A DNA stretch of 64,000 bases from Quillaja saponaria (GCA_029379385.1 CM055607.1:2790001-2854000); one strand, 5' to 3'; numbered from the stretch's first letter, positions 51,679 through 62,992 are shown. Notes: generated from the sequence alone by a model not told the origin. Numbers and translations are program-made.

Positions 51679-52248
51679 GGTGCCGTTTGGTATAGCGTCC
51701 CAGCAGTGTTGCAGGCCGTTTTGTATTCGGGACACGTCACAGTCTGTTTGGGTGGTTGCGTCCCGTGGGCCGAAAGGCTGTGTCCAAGAAGCTTGGTTTT
51801 TCATCTTCTTTGCTGCGCTGCAACTTTTTATTTTCCTCATTTTACCCTTGTCTTGTTTTTATAATTTCCACCTTATGCCTAGCCTTATTTTATCAAAATA
51901 CTCTAGAATTTATACCAAATCCCCAATTGTATCCCTCCCTTTTCAAAAAATGTGACCGTTACTTAATTAAATAAATAACTTTTAATTAAGTTTGTTATTT
52001 AGAAATCATATATTTAATTTTAGTTATATTTAATCTCAATTAAAAATAAAATAATTTAATTTAAAAGAAATAAAACAGTTCATATATTCTTTTGGTAATT
52101 ATACAAAATAGCTTCTTTGACCATGGCCACAGACCATGATTTTTAACCCATCCAAACAGACGATATTTTTGAGACAGAATGATTTCAAACATTTCTGACC
52201 ATGACTTCAAACCATAGTCTCTGCCTCATTGCTGTACTAAACACATCC
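51679..52248. mobile_element. Probable non-autonomous DNA transposon (MITE-like)
   Basis: The left end reads GGTGCCGTTTGGTATAGC and the reverse complement of the right end reads GGATGTGTTTAGTACAGC. These are imperfect terminal inverted repeats about 570 bp apart. Further inward both arms contain GTCTGTTTGG. The core is AT-rich with no transposase frame. I could not find a clear target-site duplication, so class is open. Confidence 0.5.
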
Positions 52249-52738
52249 TATTTATCATGATTTTTCTTGATAACTAGCCGTCAGCACTTTGGCGACGGAA
52301 GGGATTTCATCAAGGTTTGTGTCGTTTACTTTCACGGTTCCATTTCGTTTCTTGTTCTTTTTATTATGATCAAAATGAAACCATTGCCGACTTCAGTTGG
52401 AGTGTTATGGCCAAGAAAGTGAGTTGAGGAGGATCACAATTCACACTAGACTAGAAATAATTCAATGGTTTGAAAGTAAAAGTAAATATAAATTTATGTT
52501 ATTGAGCGAGACATTAGAAATGACACCAAAATATAAAATATATATAAAACCTTCTTAGGTAACATTTAAATTTAATAACAAAAATATGTGGGGACAAGAA
52601 CAAACTCTCATGTACATCAAATAACTATTTTATTTTAAAAATTTATGTCATGAACCTTGATATCTTGATAAGTTCTCGTTCATAAGATTTAATAGTTAGT
52701 AAATTATAAGTAGCCTATTACTATTAAACCTCATACTG

Positions 52739-53981
52739 TTCTAAATTCAAATGCCCAAAGGCATACGCTTTTGCTTGATCAAGGTTTCAATTACTGACCG
52801 TGTCTCTAAATTTAGCTTTAGCAGCCACAAAAAAAAAAAAAAAGAGGCCCCTTTTCACTAAAACAGCCCTATCATTATCATACATTCTAATGGTAATTAG
52901 TTATGCAGTGGTAGATCAAGCAAAATAAGCAAAGGAATGTGCAAAGTGTTAGTAGGAGATTGTCCGTGCCCCGTAACTCATATATCATGAATATCAATTT
53001 CATTACTTGGAGCACACGTGATTCCAAACTATTTGACTAATATATCTATAAATAAATAATTGAAGGGTGCATGTACAATTTTTTCTCTCTATATTTTTCA
53101 AAAAATAAAATTTCATTTACATCAAATGGAAATTACAATATAAAGGGAGAGAGGAGATGAATCAAAAAAGAAAAATAAATAAATAAATAAAAACACCCAA
53201 GTCAAAAGATTTATTGTTGGGAAAGGGCATTGACCCGCTTGGAAATCTTCTTCAGACGAGAACGTTTCTTCTCGAATACCCTCTCCAGCTTGTGACGGAC
53301 TATAGTCACAGCCTCCTCAGTTTGCTTTGAGCTCCCCTAAATGCGCCCAAGAGTGTTATTCATCCTTTACTCCTTCATAGGCAAGAAGGAGGTGCTCAAC
53401 ATCTCTGGCATCAGAGAAGAACTAGTAGTGCATGAGCAATTCGGTGTTGGTGGTTAGTGATATCAGAAAGAGAGATAATTTGGACTTCAGGACATTAAAT
53501 TCTGTAAGGATGTCTTCAAAAAATTCAGAAATAAAGCACTCTGTTCAAAACTCTCACATCGGTTATTTGTAACGGTCCCGACGGACCCTTTGTTTTGTCT
53601 TGTTGCTAAAGATCGTCATCATCCAATGCTGGGTCTTGTTTCTTGACAATGCATCAAATATTAATTCTTATGTAATCTAATTTTCATATAAGTGGTTTCA
53701 GAATTCAGATCCACTCCTAGTTTCCCACTAACTTAGATTAATGCCTGACGATTGAAAATTTACCTTCATGTTAATGGTTTTCCTTAGTGAAGGGTAATTG
53801 TATGAGAAATTGAGTCAAGTTCTGTCTGTGTTATTTGATAGTTTTGTAATATGTGGCTGCAGTTGAAGGATGCACAGATCCCAGCAAAAAACGGATGAGC
53901 GAAAAAAGATTGATGGGTTTAGAAGTTTTGGTTGCAGGGATTCTGATTTTGCTTTTAATGAGTGTAGACTTGAACTACTGA
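52739..53981 (+). pseudogene. LTPG copy B, broken
   Basis: Aligns with copy A from its promoter (52739) onward. The start codon has become AGG (about 52844). The signal peptide is recognisable (AACAGCCCTATCATTATCAT) but followed by an in-frame TAA where copy A has a GAA codon. Exon 1 then breaks near 52990. About 550 bp of unrelated DNA intervene before more exon 1 sequence resumes at about 53545-53640. Exon 2 is absent. A good exon 3 remains (53862-53981), encoding the tail LLLMSVDLNY. The insert holds a minus-strand open stretch (about 53342-53213) coding for a basic helical segment ending SRLKKISKRVNALSQQ, of unknown origin. Confidence 0.8.
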
Positions 53982-54134
53982 TTTAAGATTTTTGAATGTA
54001 TGAATTCCAAATAATGTAGTTTAAGTCATGTCAACTATATATTTAAACAACCAGCAAATTAGAATGCAAAATCCAATACTGCCCACAGCAAATTAGTCAC
54101 CAATGATATTACAGTGTTTTTCACAAATCTTAAA

Positions 54135-54931
54135 TCAGTAGTTCAAGTCTAAAATCAGAAAATACCAAAGCAGAATCCCTCCAACCAAAACTTCAAAACC
54201 CACAAATCTTTTTTTGACGAAACAATTGGCAGCATTCTTTGGTATGAACCTCCTTGGATTACTTACACTTTCTTCAACTGCAGCCACATATTATAAAAAG
54301 TACCATGTCATCAGAATGTTGAAAAACAAATCTCAATCTGCTCATACAAACACTCCAAAGCCTATAACATGAAGTTCTTCAAGAAAAAGAAAAAAAAGAA
54401 GATCATTACCAGTAGGACTTGGTGCAGGACTACTGGAGACAGAGCCAACAGTATCGGAAACTTTACCCAGTTGATTAAAAACTTGAGCTTCTGGTGATTT
54501 AGGATCCAAGTGCAAAATAGCTGAGAAAACACTCATCAAAAAATCAAATCAAGAAGTAAATTACTTGGTAATTGAAAAAACAAAAACAAAAAAGAGGAAA
54601 TACCAGGACACTGGGAGAGATTATCAGGGGCTTTGCAAATAGAGGGCAGGCCAAGAGCAATGGTTATATTGATCTTTAAACTCAGGTCTGGATCATTACG
54701 ATCTTTAAGGATAAGACAAATGCACCTCTTGTTGTTCTTAAGGGCTAGTCTTAGACCATTGCAGCAATCTGATGGGGTATTCTTGGTCTGGCCCGCAAGA
54801 TATGGCAGGCATGTTGTTAGTCCTGCTAGCTGTTCTGCACATTCCTCTCTGTCTTTGGCTGAATCTGCCATTGCTCTGCTACTCATAATTGCTAAGACTA
54901 GTAGGATGTATGCTAGGACTGTTGTGGCCAT
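54135..54931 (-). CDS. GPI-anchored lipid-transfer-like protein (LTPG), copy C, inverted
   Basis: Exons 54931-54604, 54520-54410 and 54277-54135 (TGA) give 193 residues. It has a signal peptide (MATTVLAYILLVLAIMSSRA), then the eight-cysteine motif (EEC, TTC, SDCC, RCIC, SIC, SQC) and a Ser/Pro linker (VSSSPAPSPT). The C-terminus is hydrophobic and probably a GPI signal (GFEVLVGGILLWYFLILDLN). Intron positions and phases equal those of the plus-strand copies. It is the most diverged intact copy in the N-terminal half (GQTKNTPSDCCNGLRLALKN). It stands tail-to-tail with pseudogene B, 153 bp apart. ATG choice is fixed by the signal peptide. Confidence 0.9.
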
Positions 54932-56587
54932 CTTTTTTTTTGTTTTGTGGATGCTAAATCAATTGGGATTTGAGAGAGAGATACAGAGTGAGTAATTGAG
55001 GCAGATGTGTAGATACCGTGTTTTTGTGTAATTTGAACTTTGAAGATACATAACATTCATTAATAACAAGAAAAGTTGACTTACAAAATGCAAGTCATAA
55101 TCCGTGGAAACGGTCGTCTTAGTCCGTGGAGACGGTCGACTTATTCTTCCTCTCCTTCGTTTTCTTAATTTTGGAGGTGATCAATTCCACGATAAAAATG
55201 GAATTTTATCTACCGATTTCACTTAGACATGAAAAGTAAATTAATTCTATTGCTTGAAATTAATGCATTCCTTTCTTTTTTTTTCTTCTCACTAATTTCT
55301 TCCAAACAAACATTATATTTATACCATATGCTGCCTCCTCCTGAAATTAATTCTTATTTTGTTTTTAACTAATTCAAATCAAATTTGACTATAGTTATAA
55401 TAAATTTAAAGATTAGAGTGTTGAATTCTCGGATTCAAGTCTTCTATGTTCATGTTAGAACAGACTACAGAGAGAAACCATGTTAGAGAGATAGAAAAAA
55501 ATATATATACATACATACATATATATATATGTATATTAATATTAATTACACTTTAAAAATGGAAAACATTGTGCTTTTTTTTTAATTAAATCAATAGAAG
55601 GTAGGTAGGGTATCTACACTTTCCGGCGAGAAACATTGCGTACACATTAGTGTCACCTTATATTTGGAAAAACTCAACCACAACTATGTCAAGGTCACAA
55701 GAATTAAAATTTGTTTCGAGAAGTTTAAAAACAAAAACAATTCGAGAAATGTTTGGAAATGACATAAAAACAGTAAATTATTCAAAAACACATATATTAT
55801 AGTAAATTTAAGTTTACTAAGCTAAGTTTTGTAATAAATATATACAAAGTGAAAGAAAATATCAAACTACAATCATTTCCAACTTTAACATCTAAAAACA
55901 TGTAAAAAAAATTATGTAATACATATTTGTAAATGATTTAAATATATATTATAATTAATTGAATATGTTAAAGGTTTAAAATAATTTTGATAACTAAATA
56001 CAAAATTTAATTTTTTTAGATTTATCTAATTTAATAATATAATTGATAAGTAAAAAGTTTTATTTGTATGAGTTATTTGTTCATAATAAATGCAAAGAAA
56101 GTTATTAATTTTAACTTTTAATTTAAAGAAAACATAAACTAATGATTTATTATTGTTTTCTTTTTTATAATAGAAATTATTAATATTATAAACATATTAT
56201 ATTTTGTTAGTCTTTTCTTGATTCTATTATATTAATTAATAATTAATGATACATATATTTTCTGTTTTTTTTTTTTTCAGCAAGTTTCATAGGACTCCTT
56301 TTTTTTTTTCTACATAAATTTGAATGAGTTAATTTATTTTTTCCAACCAATTTCTTAGGACTCTTTTTTCCTATATAAAATTGAATGACTAAAATTATTA
56401 TTTTAGTTAGAAATCTTTTAAATTAAATTAAATGAGTTAAATAGTTATTTGATATTGTTATAGGCCTTTTAAAATAATGCTTGGGCCAAACAAGTAAGGA
56501 TAGCTATCAAAGCCCAACAAAAATAACGAAAGAGTTCTGCCTTTAGTGACTTTTATATGAAAAGATGTGTTGAAGTCTTCTTCCCCA
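54932..56587. other. AT-rich spacer in LTPG cluster
   Basis: The first 100 bp should be the promoter and leader of copy C. The rest is AT-rich, with a CATA/TATA microsatellite at about 55503-55533. No gene seen. Confidence 0.5.
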
Positions 56588-56670
56588 CCACCAATTCTTC
56601 TCTATCATGAAGAGGAGACAGATCTTCACACCACCAATTCTTCTCTATCACGAAGAGGAGACAGATCTGC
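56588..56670 (+). repeat. 43-bp tandem duplication
   Basis: Two units starting CCACCAATTCTTCTCTATCA at 56588 and 56631, both continuing GAAGAGGAGACAGATCT with one or two differences. Two short open frames cross it (56567-56921), but nothing else supports a gene. Confidence 0.85.
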
Positions 56671-57421
56671 ACTTTGCACAGTGGCCTGCCAACTTAGAAA
56701 GCCAAGTCAATCATGGGGAAAAATTTGCACCACTTTCTATCCAACAGAAATCTATATTTGTAATTCACAAACTCTATTTGAATCAAGCTTTTTCTAGTAA
56801 AAATGACATGGATCCCACTGAAACTCCATTATATATTTATGTAGGTCAGTTTCATGTCAGTAAAACCGAATCGATTCATCCGAAACTGGTGAATTCACAC
56901 TATTTTTTGTACCTTGGTTAGGGTTGAAGGTAAAGATTTGTTTGAAAATGATTACAATCATGTTTAAGTAGATTTTATCCTAACATCAAGAAAACCCAAA
57001 CTTTCAACATCTTTGACGAGACTTGATACAAAATTCAGTATAATTTTTTTAAGTTGACAAAATCAAGCAGCTAAAAAAAAAAAGTCTTCTTAACAAAAGA
57101 AAAAAGGAAGTCTAAAAAATTAGCTAATACTTAATAGCTTTCTTAACACTTTCTTTATCAAGAAAGACTTCTTGCGTCTTCTTGTTCAAAGACTTCTCCA
57201 TCATCCCTGTGACAGGAGTTACTATCTTATTGCCTTGAAAGAAAAGGGTTCCCGTGTAAGCGTTGACCGTTGACGGGCTTTAGCTGAATTAGTATTAGTC
57301 CATACAACTCATTACTTAATTAGCAAGTCAATTATAATTGGCCTGTATGTATTATATTAAACCAAGGATTTTCCTAAAAAACCCGAAGGCACTCCCATTT
57401 GCACTGGCACCCACAAAAAAA

Positions 57422-58248
57422 ATGGCATTTGAGTCCCATTTAAGTAAAATAGCCCTAGCATTAGCATACATCCTAATGGTAATTAGCTGTGCAGTGGTGG
57501 ATTCAGCAAAAGAAGCAGAGGAATGTGCAAAGCACTTGTCAGGGCTGGCAAGTTGTCTGACTTATATTTTGGGTGAGTCCAACGCTCCCACATCGGATTG
57601 TTGCAGTGGTCTCAAACAGGCCCTCGACAACAATAAGAAATGTTTGTGTCTTGTTGTTAAAGATCGTGATGATCCAAAGGTGGGTATAAACTACAACTTA
57701 ACCCTAGCCTTGGGCCTGTCTTCTGTTTGCAAAGTCCCTGGTAATCCCTCTCAGTGCATAGGTATACTTTTTGTTTTACTTTTTGCCAATTTTAATTACA
57801 TTTACTGTGCCGGTTTCATTTCAAGTGTCCATCTTTTCTGGGTAATTGTTTGATTTGATTTAAGATTTTGATGATTTTCTTGTTGGGAGCAGCCCTTTTG
57901 CACTTGGATCCTAAATCACCAGAAGCTAAAATTTTTAATCAACTGGGAAAAAATTCTAATACAGGTGGCTCTAGTAGTCCTGCACCAAGTCCTACTGGTA
58001 ATGATTATTCTCTTTGGAAAGCAATTGAAGATTTGTTTGACAAGTTCTGTTTATGATATTTGATAGTTTTGTAATATTTGGCTGCAGTTGAAGGAAGCAA
58101 GGATACAGACAACAAGAATACTAGCATCCCAGCAAAGAACAAAGCCGATTGTTACAAGAAAAAAAGATTGATGGGTTTAGATGTTTTGATTGGATCATGG
58201 ATTCTGATCATTTTGCTTTTCGTGAGTGTAGACTTGATCAATTATTAA
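57422..58248 (+). CDS. GPI-anchored lipid-transfer-like protein (LTPG), copy D
   Basis: Exons 57422-57761, 57893-57997 and 58088-58248 (TAA) give 201 residues. Exon 1 and exon 2 have the same lengths as in copy A (340 and 105 nt). Signal peptide residues 1-29, eight cysteines at 35, 45, 60, 61, 74, 76, 103 and 112, NLT at 92, linker GGSSSPAPSPT. The tail DVLIGSWILIILLFVSVDL is the longest and most hydrophobic of the cluster and looks like an intact GPI signal. Exon 3 has an insertion-like linker (KDTDNKNTSIPAKN) not seen in A. Promoter sequence from about 57180 onward resembles that of copy A. The reading starts at the ATG after an A-run, as in A and E. Confidence 0.92.
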
Positions 58249-58677
58249 GATTTTTACATATATGTATTCCAAATAATGAAGTTTATGTTATAGAAACTAT
58301 TGAAACAACAAGCAAATTAGATTGGAAATGGCTTTATTAGTAGGATTTGGCCTTGATGCCTCTCTCCTAACACCTATTGCCACAAATTCTTTTTTATTCT
58401 TTTCGCATTAAAAATGGCTTTACCCTTGTCTGCAACGAACTAAAACCACAAATCTTTCTTATATATCAGACATGTTTATCTTCATAGCCAAACTTCAAGA
58501 TGGAGTTTCATTAATTAATTCCCAAATTCAGCATGAAGAAATTAAGTATATCAGAATTATACAAGTAATATGTACGGATACGAAGGAGGAGAACAAATTC
58601 AGCACCACGCGTTTTTTCTACTATGTCAAACTATCATCTCAAAAAACAATTAGGAGTTGACTAACCAGTCCCTTATG

Positions 58678-59082
58678 TATTGGAAATATACCCAAATTAC
58701 AATTCTCAATAACAATTTAAGACAATTAATTTCTCATTATAATTAATGAGAAGATAACAATTAATTATCAATTTTTTTATTTATTTGATAGACAAAATTA
58801 CCCCAAGAATGATAAAATTTAGATTTAGAGTTAGGGTTATGGTAAGGAAGGTTAGGGTTATGTTAGGTTAGGTTAGGATTATTGTTATAAAGTTTAGGGT
58901 TAGGGTTAGGATCATGAAAAAAAATAAAAAGAAGGTCAATAAGATTTTAAGTCATTGGGAGTAATTTTGTCTATCAAATAAAAAAGATAAAATAATAATT
59001 AATTATTTTCTAATCTTCTCATTAATTATAATTAAAAATTAATTTTTTATTGAGAATCGTAAGTGGAGTAATTTCTAATACC
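58678..59082. mobile_element. MITE-like foldback element with telomere-like core
   Basis: The left arm (58678-58805) and the reverse complement of the right arm (58958-59082) match for over 100 bp. Shared blocks are ATTCTCAATAA, TATAATTAATGAGAAGAT, and TTGATAGACAAAATTAC followed by CCC. The core (about 58828-58910) holds several TTAGGG/TTTAGGG-type units (GTTAGGGTTA, TTTAGGGTTAGGGTTAGG), the plant telomere motif in degenerate form. No ORF. Ends are near TATTGGAAAT / TATTAGAAAT. Confidence 0.7.
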
Positions 59083-60214
59083 ATAATTAATTTTTAGTGT
59101 CTGGCACTGGTTTGCACAACAGCTTATAGTTCAAGTACATATATTTAATCGATCTTTTATGCATTATAGCATCATAACGTCTTGAATAACATATTTCCAA
59201 TAAAATTTACTCTGATAGTAGAACCATACACCTCGATTGATTAGTTAGTTAGTTCCAAAAAAAATTTCAAGCTTGTAGAGTTTCTTGTCCTAAATTCGTT
59301 GGTTGTTTTAGTTTAGGTTTTTTCGAACCTCAATTTCTGTATAAGCCTTCTTCCTCATCATGTTCATCTGCATCACCAAGACATGATTTATTTGGTTCTA
59401 GAAAGCACCACAGAAAACTGTGGGTTTGCCTATAAAAGTTGCAGTGTCAAAAGCTCGGATTTGTTTTCCTCTTGAAAATTGTGTGAGGATAATCTTGTTT
59501 GACAAGTTGAAGGGGCATCAGAAAGTGATCAATTCAGAAATGCTTTCAAGTATTACACTCCCACTAAAGTAGTTGCTTCACAAGTAGTCCAGACTTCAGA
59601 ATTGAAACAAACTCATTTGCCCAGTGCTTCATGTTCGACGAGGACATTTCCCTTCATGTTAAATTGTTTTTAATATTTTAAAATTAAAATTTTTTGAACT
59701 ATTTGAATATCTATATATACACAAGACTGCCAAACAAACATCATGGAAAGTAATACATTATTCAGAGAGAATTTCATTAATAAAAAAATAAAGAACCCAA
59801 CCTTTTTCCGAAGGCAAATTTTTACTTAATAATAAGTTTTTGTAACAGGTGTCTAAATGACACTTGTTAAGTTATAATAAATATAGTTATTAGAAATTAA
59901 AGCTTTCTACAAGTACTAATTTATGCAATAAATAACACTAAAACTTATAATCAACTACCATAATAAATATTATAAATTTTTTATTTATAAAAATTTTACA
60001 AGTATTTTTTGAGCACCCGTTAGATAAATTTTTTGATAATTTACTCTCACAAGTTACATGTTGTATTACTTGATAAAATTAATAATTTTATTAATTACTA
60101 ATCAGTTATTAATTCAACTAAGCAAACATTAGATAAAAAATATATATAAAATTCCAAACTCAAACAAAAATAATTAATAGAATCCATTATCTTTATAATA
60201 TTCTTAAAAACGAT
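59083..60214. other. Spacer with a transcript-like relic
   Basis: Mostly AT-rich. At 59255-59435 an open plus frame reads PKFVGCFSLGFFEPQFLYKP, then serine-rich SSSSCSSASPRHD. At 59435-59572 a second frame reads KVAVSKARICFPLENCVRII, ending TAG. Base use looks coding-like, but there is no ATG or clear splice pair. It may be a frameshifted gene fragment. I recognise no family. Confidence 0.3.
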
Positions 60215-60375
60215 CTTCTTTTCCGTCATCCATCTCACGAGGATTACTCTCATTTAAATTTTTTTTTTTCCCTCTTATTGTCGTAAAAGAAATGGTGCCC
60301 GGGTTGACGGGATTCGTTGACTGAGTTTTTGTCCATACAAGTGGTTACTTAATTAGTTAGTACGACACAAGGCAC
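60215..60375 (+). other. Orphan LTPG promoter relic
   Basis: Contains CGAGGATTACTCTC, AAGAAATGGTGCCC and GGTTGACGGGATTC in the same order as the sequence 130-250 bp upstream of copy A (GAAGGATTACTCTC, GGAAATGGTGCAT, TGTTGACCAGC), and similar to 57230-57320 before copy D. No LTPG coding part follows; the next 600 bp are AT-rich. It marks a lost or deleted copy. Confidence 0.6.
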
Positions 60376-60997
60376 ATGAATATATTTTGCAGTTTGTTTG
60401 ATAAGACTGGGGTCGTAAACTGTTATCATGTATTTATTTAATAGAGTCATCATGTCACATGATATTAACAAATTTTCTTAAAAGCTACTGAATGTGATAA
60501 TATTTTTAAGATGGTATGTTGAAAAAATTATAGTACTGTTAATTTTTTTGTAAGGATATTGTTTAACTGTTAAAAATTAACTGTGATTTTTTAAAATTAA
60601 AATATAAAAAATTATTTTATTAATTTTAAAAAATTATAAAATATAATTTTAATTAATTTATAGATTATTTAATTTTTTTTCTCTAAAAATATTTTTAATT
60701 AATGATGATTATTTTTATCATTTTACACATTCACATCAATTTTTGAATTGTTTTATCAAAAATATTTTTTATTTTTTTATTATTTATATTAACTTTTATA
60801 CAAAATTTTCCCAACAATATTTCCAAACCCATCTTAAATTGATATGGTTTAACTTTGGATCTGCAACACACCTACTCCAATAAATGTGACACATGAATTT
60901 TGAATTGGAAAGAAATTAACGAAGACAACAAACTGCCATGTGATAATTTTCCCTTTTCCAATTCGTGCATAAGCTCACGCATGCACCTAAAAAGGGA

Positions 60998-61440
60998 GGG
61001 CACTTTAAGCAGTCTCATACCTCCGCTATCCACGTATATTATCATCCTTTACTAACCACTACATTTTCTCAGTATTTTTCAGTTTTATGGTTTTATAGTA
61101 CTGTCTAGACATTTAGTTTAATGTAACATTATCAACAATTTTTTCATACTTTTCAAAATGGTTATTAGGTGGCTTATGCTCAGCCATGTTATTATTGTTG
61201 TATACTGTTGAGAGTTTTGCTTTTGAACAGTTTGCTGCAATTAAGACTCATTATTATTGATGTGTCACCTAATGGTTTAAGTTTTTAGATTGATAATATT
61301 TTTGACAATTTAAGATAGAAAGTATAAACAAATCCCATACTTGGTGTCCTTTAGAACAATGAGCAATGTCTAATGTTGTTTCCGGTTCTGTATGATGTGA
61401 AAAATGAAATCATTGACATACTTGAGAGGGAGAATTATTG
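60998..61440 (+). pseudogene. Relic of the ADF 3' end, duplicated
   Basis: AGGGCACTTTAA at 61005-61016 equals the last codons of ADF (R-A-L-stop, 48182-48193). The following DNA tracks the ADF 3' flank for several hundred bp: CAGTCTCAT..CC, TATATTATCATCCTTT, TTAGTTTAATGTAA, GGTGGCTT.TGCTCAG, TTGTTGTATACTGTT, CTGCAATTAA.ACTCATT. No upstream ADF exon is present. Confidence 0.85.
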
Positions 61441-61780
61441 CTAAGGAAAGTGAGCAAAGGATTATTATAGCCAGACAAGAAATAAAATCAATGTTGATTA
61501 GTTCAAGAAAAGAAAAAAGTCTGGATTGATGATTTTTAGTATCAGTAAAGTCTTAATCAAAAGACTTCTCTATCATTTATACATGTGTGGCTCCCTGTCA
61601 TTCTCACAAAAAAAGATAACAAATGACTGGCAGAAGGGTCTTATTGATGACTGAATTAGTTCTCTTCCGTAATTGGCCTGCTAATATTATTAAACCACGG
61701 ATTTCTCAAGGCAACTCAATTGCGTAAAAGCTTCAATTACTTACTGTATCTCTGCCAATTCATTTAATACACAAAAAAAG

Positions 61781-62578
61781 ATGGCCTTTCAGCTCCATTC
61801 GACCAAAACAGCACTATCATTAGCATATATCCTACTGTTAATGAGCTGTGCAGTGGTAGATTCAGCAAAAGAAGCAGAGGAATGTGTGAGGCACTTATCA
61901 GGGCTGGCAAGTTGTGTGACTTATATTTTTGGAGAGTCCAAAGCTCCCGCAACGGAGTGTTGTAGCGGTATCAAAAAGGCCTTTAAGAACGATGAGAAGT
62001 GTATGTGTCTTATTCTTAAAGATTATGATCATTTAAACCTAGGACCGAAGTACAATTTAACCCATGCTCTGGGCCTGGCTTCTGCTTGTAGAGTCCCTAA
62101 TAACTTCTCCCAGTGCATAGGTATATATGTTAATTTTTACCAATTTTAATGCCATGATTGCATTTCCTGTGTGATTTTCATACTTAACATTTTGGACAAT
62201 TGTTTGATTTAATTTAAGAATTTTGATGATTTTCTTGGTGGGTGCAGCCCTTTTGCACTTGGATCCTAAATCACCAGAAGCTCAAGTTTTCAATCAAATG
62301 GGTAAAGTTTCCGATACTGGTGGCTCTGCCTCTAGTAATCCTGCACCAAGTCCTACTGGTAATGATTAATTCTATTTAAACAACTTCATTTTTTAGGCTT
62401 AAGGGTGTTTTTATGTATAAGCAGATTGAGATTTCTTTTGCAATATGTGGTTGCAGTGGAAGGAAGTACAAGTAATCCAAGGAAGTCCATTGCAAAGAAT
62501 GCTGCTAATTGTTACATCAGAAAAAGATTTCTGGGTTTTGAAGTTCTGGTTGGAGGGATCCTGCTTCGGTATTTCTGA
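61781..62578 (+). CDS. GPI-anchored lipid-transfer-like protein (LTPG), copy E
   Basis: Exons 61781-62120, 62248-62358 and 62457-62578 (TGA) give 190 residues. Signal peptide 1-29 (LAYILLLMSCAVVDSA), eight cysteines at the same positions as A and D, NLT at 92, linker GGSASSNPAPSPT. The tail FLGFEVLVGGILLRYF is short: one T missing relative to copy C (TATTTTCTGATT against TATTTCTGATT) brings a TGA that removes about eight residues. Whether the remaining 16 hydrophobic residues still serve as a GPI signal is open. Its upstream DNA carries the ADF 3' relic, so it arose with the block now beside copy A. Confidence 0.9.
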
Positions 62579-62691
62579 TTTTAGACTCAAACTACTGATT
62601 TAGGGTTTGTGAATCGATGGATAAATAATGTAGAACCTACAAGTTTGATGTAATTTTCTGATGTCAGTATCATCCATTCAAAAATCTTAAA

Positions 62692-62992
62692 TCAGTAATC
62701 CAAGTATACACTCATGTAAATCAAAATTAGAATCCATGATCCAACCAAAACTTCTAAACCCACCAAACTTTTTTGGACGTAACAATCGGCATTGTTTTTT
62801 GCTGGTGTACTAGTCCCCGTGCTTCCTTCAACTGCATCCAAATATTACAAGATTATCAAATATCACAAAAAGTATCGGAAACTTTACCCAGTTTATTAAA
62901 AACTTGAGCTTCTGGTGATTTGGGATCCAAGTGCAAAAGGGGTAAGTACCATGACACTGGGAGAAATTATGGTGGGCTTTGCAAACAGGGGT
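62692..62992 (-). pseudogene. LTPG copy F, truncated and inverted
   Basis: Minus strand. The end of exon 1 (CCTGTTTGCAAAGCC..CAGTG) runs almost straight into exon 2 (CTTTTGCACTTGGATCC, LDPKSPEAQVFNKLGKVSD); intron 1 is nearly all lost. The Ser/Pro linker is deleted. An intact exon 3 follows, encoding VEGSTGTSTPAKNNADCY and a hydrophobic tail SWILILIYMS, stop TGA at 62694. The signal peptide and seven of the eight LTP cysteines are absent. It is tail-to-tail with copy E, 113 bp apart. Confidence 0.85.

Noticed and set aside
56567..56921. Two overlapping plus frames of 76 and 104 codons
   Set aside because: Created by the 43-bp tandem duplication; no signal, domain or splice support.
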